A DNA stretch of 11,950 nt from Candidatus Thorarchaeota archaeon MP11T_1 (GCA_002825515.1 PJET01000168.1:1-11950); one strand, 5' to 3'; counted from the stretch's first letter, positions 1 to 6,743 are shown. Program-made: numbers and translations. The notes: generated by a model not told the origin, from the sequence alone.

Positions 1-1
1 G

Positions 2-40
2 AAGAAATGGTATAAGGATGTCGATACCCCTGCAGGCTAA
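2..40 (+). CDS. Possible C-terminal tail of an upstream gene (partial)
   Basis: An open frame entering from the left edge reads KKWYKDVDTPAG and stops with TAA at 38-40. It would converge on the gene ending at 53. Only twelve codons are visible, so no family can be named and the frame may be chance. Confidence 0.25.
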   Translation, partial: KKWYKDVDTPAG

Positions 41-52
41 TCAAAATCCTTT

Positions 53-565
53 CTAGTCCATTTTTGTAATGATAACAGTACAGAAATTACCGCCCTTCTG
101 AAGGTTAGTTTCACCAACCTCAGGAGGCGTTTGCACTTGAAGTGCGGGGTTCCAACCCTTAACAAATCCATTATCAAAGAGCTCTAGAATTGGGCAAACT
201 GTTTCAAGGTAGTCTTCAGATAGTCCTTCGTCTTTGAAGACAGATATCAAAGTTGGTACTGGACAACTACGCCAATGAATAACAGCTCTTTCTTCAGATA
301 TTTCAATGATTTCTGGATTGAATACTTTTGTTCCTCCAAAAAGTTCTCCAAGCGACACTAAATCATTTTTGCCTATTGTTTTGGCAGCATTCTTTCCTGC
401 AACGAACCCAGCATCATAATTTGCTTTCTTAATGTCCTCCAATATCTTGCTACCGTATTTAGCAGGCAGTCTATGGATAAGATATGAAGCAATCAGGCAT
501 CTTGTTGCGATTTCTCCTGCAACAAGTTCATTGCATAACTCCCAAGATAATTCATCGTTTGTCAA
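53..565 (-). CDS. ATC-hydrolase-like small protein
   Basis: This 170-residue protein resembles the L-2-amino-thiazoline-4-carboxylic acid hydrolase-like family. The visible pattern is HWRSCP (Cys101), a second Cys124 about 23 residues later followed by a Glu/Asp-bearing helix, then a C-terminal strand with GGNFC (Cys162). No signal peptide or membrane segment is seen, so it should be cytosolic. The founding enzyme opens a thiazoline ring in bacterial cysteine synthesis, but most family members are uncharacterised and the true substrate here is unknown. The start is TTG at 563-565. GAGGT lies 7 bases upstream and no in-frame ATG is nearby. It begins 23 bases after the dehydrogenase stop on the same strand, so the two are probably co-transcribed. 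The family call comes from pattern recall, not a search. Confidence 0.55.
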   Translation of the reverse strand: MTNDELSWELCNELVAGEIATRCLIASYLIHRLPAKYGSKILEDIKKANYDAGFVAGKNAAKTIGKNDLVSLGELFGGTKVFNPEIIEISEERAVIHWRSCPVPTLISVFKDEGLSEDYLETVCPILELFDNGFVKGWNPALQVQTPPEVGETNLQKGGNFCTVIITKMD

Positions 566-588
566 AGTTACGACCTCGTTAGTCCTAT

Positions 589-1653
589 TTAGAAGATAAT
601 TTGAACCTTGATGGAATTTGATTTGCTCTTATCTAGAGCAATCTCAAAAGCCTCTGCGGCTTCCTCAAGAGGAAACTTGTGCGTGATCAAAGACTTAGCA
701 TCAACCTTCCCCATTTCAAGAAGGTCTAATGACACCTTGAATTCTTTCAAGTGAGTCCAATATGCATAACCCCAAGACCCTGTGAGTGTTATTTCTTTGG
801 TGATAAGTGAGAACATATTGACGGGCATGGGGTTTAGGAATATTCCAGTTGCTACAAGTGTACCATGTCGTCTAAGCATACTTACTCCTTGATCGATCAC
901 CGGAGCATTACCTCCAACAGCTTCAACCACCTTGTCGACACCTTTCCCAGATGTTAGCTCCATTACTTTTTCAACAGGATTCTCTTTCTTTGCGTTAATT
1001 GTAGCTGTCACATTGAATCGCTCAGCAGTTTCAAGCTGGTAATCATGAGTACCAGTCACATAAATTTCTCTAGCCCCAGCAATGTTTGCAGCCTGTGCAG
1101 CGAAAAGACCTATCGTTCCAGCTCCAAGAATAGCGACCGAGTCCTCAGTCGAAATGCTTGCTCTTTTAACAGCACGCTCAGCGACTGCAATACAGTCCAA
1201 TGTGGCTGCCTCTTCGAAAGTGATTTTCTCAGAGATTTTGAAGCAATTCTCTTCAGGCGCAATGCAATATTCTGCAAGCCCACCAATATAATAGAAACCT
1301 ATTAGCCCGGATTTCTCACAGAGATTGTATAATCCAATGTTGCACCAGTCGCATTCTCCACAGTTTATGGTTGGCTCAACAACTACTCTGTCACCCTTTT
1401 GAAGTGATGTTACTCCCGCACCTATATCGTGAATCTCTCCAGCTACTTCATGCCCAGCTACATATTTTCCATCTCCAAGAACTGAAGAGATTGGAATGAA
1501 TGTTTTTTCTTTGTAAAGATGCAAATCACTTCCACAGATACCAGCGGCTCGAACTTTGATTAAAACCCAACCTGGTAAGAGGTCCGGAATCTCAATTTCT
1601 TCAATACGCAGATCCTTCGGGCCAAAAAGGATGCCAGCCTTCATCATTCCCAA
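589..1653 (-). CDS. Zinc-dependent medium-chain alcohol/polyol dehydrogenase
   Basis: This 354-residue protein belongs to the sorbitol/threonine dehydrogenase branch of the MDR superfamily and should oxidise a secondary alcohol or polyol with NAD(P). Catalytic-zinc ligands appear as Cys40 in GICGSDLH and His68-Glu69 in GHE. The structural-zinc lobe has Cys98, Cys101, Cys104 and Cys112. The Rossmann glycine motif GAGTIG lies at 177-182. After the second strand the sequence reads YVTGTHD rather than having an acidic residue at the strand end, so NADP use is possible. Length is typical. The chosen start is TTG at 1651-1653 because GAGGT sits 8 bases upstream; in-frame ATGs two and three codons later are alternatives. 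It heads an operon with the ATC-hydrolase-like gene and runs divergently from the MoaD-like gene. Substrate cannot be read from sequence. Confidence 0.9.
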   Translation of the reverse strand: MGMMKAGILFGPKDLRIEEIEIPDLLPGWVLIKVRAAGICGSDLHLYKEKTFIPISSVLGDGKYVAGHEVAGEIHDIGAGVTSLQKGDRVVVEPTINCGECDWCNIGLYNLCEKSGLIGFYYIGGLAEYCIAPEENCFKISEKITFEEAATLDCIAVAERAVKRASISTEDSVAILGAGTIGLFAAQAANIAGAREIYVTGTHDYQLETAERFNVTATINAKKENPVEKVMELTSGKGVDKVVEAVGGNAPVIDQGVSMLRRHGTLVATGIFLNPMPVNMFSLITKEITLTGSWGYAYWTHLKEFKVSLDLLEMGKVDAKSLITHKFPLEEAAEAFEIALDKSKSNSIKVQIIF

Positions 1654-1690
1654 GGCACATAACCTCGAAACATGTGCAGACTCTACGAAC

Positions 1691-1698
1691 TACATAAA
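1691..1698 (-). promoter_or_regulatory. Candidate archaeal TATA box for the dehydrogenase operon
   Basis: On the minus strand TTTATGTA is preceded by CGGAAATG, which resembles a BRE. The TATA centre lies about 41 bases upstream of the TTG start. This would place transcription initiation near 1668-1670, just upstream of the GAGGT ribosome-binding site. The 18-bp palindrome at 1707-1724 lies immediately upstream of the BRE-like bases. Confidence 0.45.
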
Positions 1699-1706
1699 CA
1701 TTTCCG

Positions 1707-1724
1707 CTTAAAGTATACTTTAAG
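1707..1724. promoter_or_regulatory. Perfect 18-bp palindrome, candidate operator
   Basis: CTTAAAGTATACTTTAAG is its own reverse complement over all 18 bases, with no spacer. It lies in the divergent spacer between the dehydrogenase and the MoaD-like gene, just upstream of the dehydrogenase TATA/BRE. Archaeal dimeric regulators commonly bind such sites. The cognate regulator is not in the window. Confidence 0.5.
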
Positions 1725-1799
1725 TAGAAAAATCACCTTCGACATACTTAATTTGAATATTGACGAAAGATGAACACAAGATAGTGGTGAAACAAAGAA

Positions 1800-2090
1800 A
1801 TGACTGAAGTCTTTGTGAAGCTCATGAACAAAGGGCTCAAACATGCAGAGCATAACAAATTTGCATTCGAAACAAGTGAGCATGCGACAGTTAGGGATTT
1901 GATTGATGAGCTCCACGTGGAGTATGGTGAGAGATTCGAAGTCTATCTTGAGGACAAGGAAAAGCGAGTCTTACGAAGAGACACAGTTGTAATTGTGAAT
2001 GGAATGAATATGGTCGCTCGTAAAGGCGAGAAAACTAGACTCTCCAAAGGTGACCTAGTTGTTTTTATGATAGCAGCAGTGGGTGGCTGA
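1800..2090 (+). CDS. MoaD/ThiS-like beta-grasp protein with C-terminal Gly-Gly
   Basis: This 96-residue protein fits the MoaD/ThiS/SAMP fold. It has an N-terminal strand (EVFVKL), a central VRDLIDEL helix, an NG turn near residue 68 (VIVNGMN), the KGDLVVF segment and a terminal AAVGG. In this family the exposed Gly-Gly is adenylated by an E1-like enzyme and then thiocarboxylated for molybdopterin or sulfur transfer, or used for isopeptide tagging of lysines. Sequence alone cannot decide between these roles. The start is ATG at 1800 with GGTGA 9 bases upstream. No E1-like partner or MoaE is in the window. Its divergent neighbour is a dehydrogenase, and the downstream Fe-S gene converges on it. 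Confidence 0.85.
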   Translation: MTEVFVKLMNKGLKHAEHNKFAFETSEHATVRDLIDELHVEYGERFEVYLEDKEKRVLRRDTVVIVNGMNMVARKGEKTRLSKGDLVVFMIAAVGG

Positions 2091-2094
2091 AGAG

Positions 2095-2121
2095 AAAAAA
2101 TAGAGGACGGAAAGCGTCCTC
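2095..2121 (-). terminator. Hairpin terminator for the FAD/Fe-S operon, shared convergent spacer
   Basis: GAGGACG (2103-2109) pairs with CGTCCTC (2115-2121) across a 5-base loop. Read on the minus strand, the stem begins 2 bases past the Fe-S stop codon and is followed by TATTTTTT (2095-2102). This suits termination of the minus-strand operon. On the plus strand the trailing bases are AATTAATC, so it may also slow transcription leaving the MoaD-like gene. Confidence 0.6.
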
Positions 2122-2123
2122 AA

Positions 2124-3285
2124 TTAATCTTCAGGAAAATAATCAGGTTCGAGGATTTCAGGGTCTACAATCCCTGCTGAAACAGCCATAATTTCTGCAA
2201 CATCAAGTACACGTGTATCCAGATCAGCTTCGTAAAAGCCATGAGTCAGATTCATCTCACATGCTGGACAGATTGTTGTCATTAGCTCAGCCTCAGTTTC
2301 GATGAAATCTCTAATCCGTTCGTTTGACACCTGCTGAGAATAGTCAGGGAACATGATTTTGCATCCACCACCACCACCACAACAGAAGGCATGCTCGCGT
2401 TTTCGGGTCCTGGAATTGCACTTAGCACAGTTCTTGGAGGATCATAAATATCTCTGTAGCGTCCAATCTCACAGGGATCATGATATGTGATTTTCTTTTT
2501 AACGGAGTTTTTGAATTTCAGCTTCTTTTGGTCAACAATCTCTTGCAAGATCTCGCTAGTATGACGAATCTTGATTGGTAGTTTTTCCATTCCAAGAAGA
2601 CGAGGATACTCCTCATCAAACGCTCGAAAACAACTTGGACAAGGAGTTATGATTTCCTTGACTCCTCGATTCTGAAGTCAGCATACTCTTTGGCACCTTC
2701 CATCTTTCCTGTGACCCAGAAAGGAGTACCACAACATGTTTGATCTTCACCTAGGAAATCAAGTGAGTAACCTGCTGCTTGAAGAAGACGGACAAGTATG
2801 TTTGTTTTCTCTTTGAAACGGTGACTAGCAAGACATCCAGGGTAGAATAGAATTCCTGAGCCTTCTTTGAATTGAAGTCCCTTGGCCCATTTGGTGTGTT
2901 CCTTCGGTGGATCAGCAAAGATATTTCCTGAATTTGTGACTGTATTAGCCATATTAGCTCCAGCCTCAGGAATTTCTATGCCCAGCTCAACGAAGTCTTG
3001 ACGCATAGCTTTCGTAATCTCAATGACATCAATTTGAGCCGCTTTCTTACATTCCTCTCTACATCTTCCGCACATGAAACATCCAAAGATTCTCTCTGCG
3101 AGGTCTTCGGAGTATTCCAGTTGGCCCTCTAAGATTGCTCTTGCGATTGCCATTCTGCCTCTGGCTGTTGAGGATTCCCAATGTTGTGTAAATATCTCAG
3201 GACAACGGTCATTGTAGTCAAATCCTCTACAAAACTCACATCGACCACATGCATAGATCATATCTTTGTACTCTTCAATTCTCAT
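2124..3285 (-). pseudogene. CCG-domain Fe-S oxidoreductase subunit (GlcF/HdrD-like), twice frameshifted
   Basis: The reconstructed protein would be an electron-transfer partner of the adjacent FAD oxidase. The N-terminus has two [4Fe-4S] cysteine sets: Cys13, 16, 19 with Cys28-Pro, and Cys69, 72, 75, 79. Two CCG domains follow: GCLASHRF...CCGTPF...CPSC, and HDPC...CCGGGGC...CPAC. The reading frame changes twice. The first frame stops at 2647 but family sequence continues in another frame (QNRGVKEIITPCPSC) from about 2676. That frame fails near 2399-2410 and family sequence resumes in a third (REHAFCCGGGG) to the TAA at 2124. Each break lacks 1 base modulo 3. The ATG at 3285 overlaps the FAD gene stop as ATGA, with AGGAGG 7 bases upstream. 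It could be a true pseudogene or an assembly error; the intact conserved residues in all three pieces favour recent damage or error. Confidence 0.85.
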
Positions 3286-4664
3286 CGCAATTCCTCCTCT
3301 GGTATGAAGATGCCCCGTTGCAAGATGTTCTTTGGATCAAGTGTCTTCTTGAGTGTCTTGAGCAAGCGGTAGTAGCCAGTATCCCGCTCAGCTACAAATC
3401 TGCGAAGACCATCTCGTCCGCCAATGCCATAAGGAACCACTGGTCCACTCAGAGTGATTTCATCAATCTCATCTGCCAACTTGACAAGTTCCTTCCATTC
3501 ATCTGGCTCTCTGTAATTAGTAACCATGAAAGCAAGCCAGTCTCTTGGAAGAATCTGTCCACCAAAACCAGCTTTGGTGTAGCCTCGCTTTTGGATAAGC
3601 TCCTCTTTCCAGACTTTATATAGGAAAGTGATATCGTCAATTCGAAGAGACCCTGCACCAAAGAAATGCCATACACCAGTGTTGAACAAGTCTGCTAATC
3701 CAGTGAGGATTCTGCCAAAATAATCATCTGCTGGTGCACGGTCTCCAATCTCTCCTCCAAGATCATTGATTTTCTCAATAATCTTCTTTTTACGATGGTC
3801 AACAATTTCCTGCTCATAACCAAAAATATCCATCATCAAGAAAAAGACATCAGGCGCTGATGGATCAACCCAGAGATATATCCCCTGCATGTACTCATCA
3901 CCGACATGTCTGTTTATGAAGTGGCCAAATTCGATAACGTCATCAAGCGTCTTCATCGTTGCAGTGAGTCGTTCTGAAATGTCAGTTACAGGTCGTATCC
4001 GAAGTGTGAGTTCTGTACAAACACCTAAGATTCCTTCAGCGCCAATAAACATGCCAGCAAGATCAGGTCCAAGGCACTGGCGTTTGAATTTCCCTGCACT
4101 TGGCCATGCTGCGGATCCTGTTTCCACAATGTCACCATTCGGCAAGACCATCTCTAAAGCAATAATATCTTGATTCCCATGAAAACCGAATTTTGCAGTA
4201 GAATGAGGTCCACCCCCTGCCTTCATAACTGAACCTCCAACAGTCATCGCAGGCCCTCCAGCTTCACTGCAAAGGTATGTCAATCCTTTTTTACGTAATT
4301 CTCTATCTAGTTTAGCCCAAGTGCAGTTGGGTTGAACACTAGCTACAAGATCACGTTCATTTATTTCAATGATCTTATTCATACGCCCTAAATCAAGCAT
4401 GATGCCTGATTCTTGAGGGAGATAGGCATCCCAGTGAGAAGTACCTCCGCCTCTAATATATACAGGAAAATCATGTTCGTTCGCAATTTTTAGAATAGCT
4501 TGGATCTCCTCTCTAGATTCGGGCATAACGATATGGGTTGGCATCTTCTGATCTGCTGGGCTCAAATCACGACTATATGGAATCAAGTCAAAATTCCTGT
4601 CAGTTACTCGACTCACGCCTACAACATCTTGTAGAAGAGCAGTGACTTTCTTGATGTCGACCAT
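3282..4664 (-). CDS. FAD-binding oxidase/dehydrogenase, GlcD-like
   Basis: This 460-residue flavoprotein has a PCMH-type FAD_binding_4 domain (about residues 40-185) including the pyrophosphate loop YIRGGGTSHW (69-78) and a later GAEGILGV motif. A C-terminal FAD-oxidase_C-like half ends in DPKNILQRG, the usual close of this family. Such proteins oxidise 2-hydroxy acids such as lactate or glycolate and pass electrons to an Fe-S subunit. That subunit is the next gene, joined by a 4-base ATGA overlap. One oddity is that the usual GHxGDGNxH motif of GlcD/D-lactate dehydrogenases is absent; the corresponding area reads GFGGQILPRDW, so the substrate may differ. The ATG at 4664 was chosen over TTG at 4718 and ATG at 4700. 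GGAGAG sits about 7 bases upstream and the family N-terminus fits here. Confidence 0.85.
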   Translation of the reverse strand: MVDIKKVTALLQDVVGVSRVTDRNFDLIPYSRDLSPADQKMPTHIVMPESREEIQAILKIANEHDFPVYIRGGGTSHWDAYLPQESGIMLDLGRMNKIIEINERDLVASVQPNCTWAKLDRELRKKGLTYLCSEAGGPAMTVGGSVMKAGGGPHSTAKFGFHGNQDIIALEMVLPNGDIVETGSAAWPSAGKFKRQCLGPDLAGMFIGAEGILGVCTELTLRIRPVTDISERLTATMKTLDDVIEFGHFINRHVGDEYMQGIYLWVDPSAPDVFFLMMDIFGYEQEIVDHRKKKIIEKINDLGGEIGDRAPADDYFGRILTGLADLFNTGVWHFFGAGSLRIDDITFLYKVWKEELIQKRGYTKAGFGGQILPRDWLAFMVTNYREPDEWKELVKLADEIDEITLSGPVVPYGIGGRDGLRRFVAERDTGYYRLLKTLKKTLDPKNILQRGIFIPEEELR

Positions 4665-4679
4665 CCTTGTACTCTCCAA

Positions 4680-4710
4680 TGACACTGATATAATCGTCAT
4701 GACAGTGTCA
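4680..4710 (-). promoter_or_regulatory. Inverted repeat around a TATA-like element, upstream of the FAD oxidase
   Basis: TGACACTG (4680-4687) and CAGTGTCA (4703-4710) are perfect 8-base inverted arms 15 bases apart. The minus-strand spacer contains ATTATAT, a TATA-like string. The right arm is 16 bases from the chosen ATG. A repressor bound here would block TBP or initiation. If the TATA is instead the TTAATTAA at 4735-4742, the repeat would lie in the 5' leader as a possible hairpin. Confidence 0.45.
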
Positions 4711-4760
4711 AACTTCAAGAGTAGTAGCCACCGATTAATTAAAGACTGCGGTCAGAACCC

Positions 4761-4791
4761 AATTTAACTTGAGATTATAATTTCTTAAATT
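4761..4791 (+). promoter_or_regulatory. Candidate promoter of the URO-D family gene, TATA inside an inverted repeat
   Basis: GATTATAA (4773-4780) is a good archaeal TATA-like string, 24-31 bases upstream of the ATG at 4804. It is flanked by AATTTAA (4761-4767) and TTAAATT (4785-4791), perfect inverted 7-mers. With initiation about 25 bases downstream of the TATA the leader would be very short, so AGGGATGA at 4793-4800 may lie partly upstream of the transcript. The region is AT-rich, so chance symmetry is possible. Confidence 0.4.
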
Positions 4792-4803
4792 CAGGGATGA
4801 CAA

Positions 4804-5931
4804 ATGAAACCACGAGAGAGATTCTATGCCGCTGTGAACCATGAGGAACCAGATAGGGTGCCCCTGGATTATTGGACCACTCCACAAGCATATGAAAACC
4901 TGCGAAACTACTTAGATATCACAGCTCCAGAAACACAAGAGTGGGGTATTATGTCTACTTGGAAAACATCAGAAGAATTATTGAAACGACTCAATTTAGA
5001 CTTCAGACGAGTTTACATGAAAACAGCTGAAGGTTTCGAGCCTCAACCACTCCCGGATGGATCTGTTGAAACAGAGTTCAAATGTGGTATGAAATTAATA
5101 GGGGGATATTACGAGGTCACCTATTATCCATGGGCGGAGTTCACAGAAGTTGGTCAAGTTGAGGATTTTGAATGGATTGACCCAGATGACCCATCAAGGA
5201 TGGATGGCGTGTTTGAATGGGCAAAGTATCTCCACGAGGAAACAGATTATGCTCTAGTAGGAATGGTTGGTGGACCTTGGGGAGTGTTCGAAATTGTAGC
5301 ACATTACATGAGAGGGTTTGATAAATTCCTAATCGACCTTCTAAGACGACCGAACCTCGCTGAAGCTATGATGGAAAAAAGCATGGAACTTGCTCTGGAA
5401 ATGAACCGTGTATTCCTCGATGAAGTTGGAGAATACTTGGACATAGTGCAGGTTGGTGATGATCTTGGTCATCAGGATGGGCTACTCATAAGTCCAAGAA
5501 TGTATAGAAGTATGGTAAAACAACGACATAAGAAAATCTACAATGACATCCATCGACGTGCGCCACATGTCAAGATTCTCTATCACTCATGCGGTGCAGT
5601 TGAGCCTATGATTGAAGATCTGATTGAGGTTGATGTGGACATTTTGAATCCAATACAACCACTAGCAAAGGGAATGGACTCCATAGAACTCAAGAGAAAG
5701 TACGGAGATAGGCTGACTTTCCACGGGGGAATAGATTTACAACATGCCATGTCAGCCCAGGGTACAATTGACGATGTGCGAGCAGAGGTTGAGAGGCGAG
5801 TTAAAGCTCTTGCTCCAGGGGGCGGGTATATACTTGCACCTGCACACAACATTCAACCAGAATCGACTCCAGAAAAAATCCTGGAACTTTATGAATATGC
5901 TACCAAGATAGGCGTTTACCCTGTTAATTGA
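4804..5931 (+). CDS. Uroporphyrinogen decarboxylase (URO-D) superfamily protein
   Basis: This 375-residue protein has the full-length URO-D/methyltransferase barrel. Visible marks are the opening MKPRERFYAAVNHEEPDRVP, VGDDLG around Asp219-Asp220, YHSCG with His261 and Cys263, FHGGID, and a C-terminal ILAPAHNIQP with His348. Members include haem-pathway HemE and the corrinoid methyltransferases MtaA/MtbA, which bind zinc through His-x-Cys and a later Cys. Here that later position reads AHNIQ, without a cysteine. HemE's typical N-terminal arginine motif is not evident, and no haem genes are nearby. A catabolic or methyl-transfer member of unknown substrate is more likely than HemE. No corrinoid-binding protein or activase is adjacent. 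The gene is divergent from the FAD oxidase and converges on the RraA-like gene with a 5-base gap. Confidence 0.85.
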   Translation: MKPRERFYAAVNHEEPDRVPLDYWTTPQAYENLRNYLDITAPETQEWGIMSTWKTSEELLKRLNLDFRRVYMKTAEGFEPQPLPDGSVETEFKCGMKLIGGYYEVTYYPWAEFTEVGQVEDFEWIDPDDPSRMDGVFEWAKYLHEETDYALVGMVGGPWGVFEIVAHYMRGFDKFLIDLLRRPNLAEAMMEKSMELALEMNRVFLDEVGEYLDIVQVGDDLGHQDGLLISPRMYRSMVKQRHKKIYNDIHRRAPHVKILYHSCGAVEPMIEDLIEVDVDILNPIQPLAKGMDSIELKRKYGDRLTFHGGIDLQHAMSAQGTIDDVRAEVERRVKALAPGGGYILAPAHNIQPESTPEKILELYEYATKIGVYPVN

Positions 5932-5936
5932 AACAC

Positions 5937-6605
5937 TCAAGGGATAGGTCTCTCTTTGTGAAGGTCGTGAGGATCTTTTCCTTCATCTAGTTTATCAGCC
6001 CACCAATCATCAGTTGCTACAACCTGCTCAGCATGTTTAAGGACTTCTTCTATTCGATCTGCTGGAATCACTACGATGCCATCGCCATCTCCAAAAATCA
6101 AGTCTCCAGGATGAACACTAACTCCACCACAGACAATGGGACTCTGAACGGACTCCATATCTAATCGACCCCTCATAGTTCCAGGATGACGGCCTCGAGC
6201 AAAAACTGTGAAATTTATTGCATCGATGTCATGAATATCTCTTGATGTTCCATCAACAACTGCCCCTTTAACACCTCGCGGAATCCCGATTTTTGTCAAA
6301 ATCTGGCCCCAAGCTGAGCAGTCTGTTGCTCCAGCCATATCTATGATAATAATATCACCATCAACAGCATCGGTAGCAAGACTCATGAAAACATCAAGTT
6401 GTTTTTCATCATAAGGGCGATTCGCCGGTGAGCGGGTTAGCTTTCCAGTTCTGGCAAATCCAGCCATCCGCTTATTTTTTGTGAGTGGCATGATGCCTCG
6501 GTCCATACACACTTGTCCAAGACCTATTTCATCTGCGGCATCAGACAATGCAGCTACGTACAGCTTCATTGTTCGTTCAATGATGGAATTTCGATTAGAC
6601 GTCAT
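5937..6605 (-). CDS. RraA-like / 4-hydroxy-4-methyl-2-oxoglutarate aldolase family protein
   Basis: This 222-residue protein belongs to the RraA/HMG aldolase family. Members are divalent-metal class II pyruvate aldolases that often also decarboxylate oxaloacetate; a few inhibit RNase E. The signature is GAVVDGTSRD, with Arg122 and Asp123. These are nearly the numbers of the Arg/Asp pair that binds substrate and metal in the characterised Pseudomonas aldolase. The SAWGQIL segment sits where the family has its GxL loop, and a GDLIFGDGDGIVVIP stretch follows near the C-terminus. RNase E inhibition is unlikely in an archaeon, so aldolase or decarboxylase activity is favoured. The ATG at 6605 was chosen over TTG at 6668 because AAGGTG lies 8 bases upstream and the shorter form matches family length. 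It is divergent from the aminotransferase. Confidence 0.85.
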   Translation of the reverse strand: MTSNRNSIIERTMKLYVAALSDAADEIGLGQVCMDRGIMPLTKNKRMAGFARTGKLTRSPANRPYDEKQLDVFMSLATDAVDGDIIIIDMAGATDCSAWGQILTKIGIPRGVKGAVVDGTSRDIHDIDAINFTVFARGRHPGTMRGRLDMESVQSPIVCGGVSVHPGDLIFGDGDGIVVIPADRIEEVLKHAEQVVATDDWWADKLDEGKDPHDLHKERPIP

Positions 6606-6669
6606 AGTAGTCGCACCTTCTTCAGTATTAGTTTTGTTCAACATGAAGTTTTGTGAGTAGGTGTTCAAG

Positions 6670-6677
6670 AATATACA
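6670..6677 (-). promoter_or_regulatory. Candidate TATA box for the RraA-like gene
   Basis: On the minus strand TGTATATT lies about 70 bases upstream of the ATG at 6605, which would give a leader of roughly 40 bases. It overlaps the 10-bp palindrome ATACATGTAT (6673-6682). Evidence is position and composition only. Confidence 0.3.
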
Positions 6678-6743
6678 TGTATCTTAAAACTCCTGTGAAG
6701 TTGAAAATTCCGAACTTTAGACCACTATAGTCCATTAGATAGG

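Noticed and set aside
1045..1305. Plus-strand open frames inside the dehydrogenase gene
   Set aside because: They lie fully opposite a well-supported coding frame and show no recognisable motif.
2361..2380. Short CCACCA repeat as a microsatellite
   Set aside because: It encodes the Gly run of the CCG motif in the Fe-S gene, so protein sequence explains it.
2399..2676. Programmed -1 frameshifting as the reason for the two frame changes in the Fe-S gene
   Set aside because: Neither site has an XXXYYYZ slippery heptamer in the reading frame, and two events in one gene would be unusual. The cysteine spacing is also too short at both, which frameshifting would not explain.
4665..4718. Longer N-terminus of the FAD oxidase from TTG at 4718 or ATG at 4700
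   Set aside because: The extra residues do not resemble the family, overlap the inverted repeat, and lack a good ribosome-binding site. The ATG at 4664 has GGAGAG upstream.
6606..6668. Longer N-terminus of the RraA-like protein from TTG at 6668
   Set aside because: The added 21 residues are not family-like, and the ATG at 6605 has AAGGTG at good spacing.
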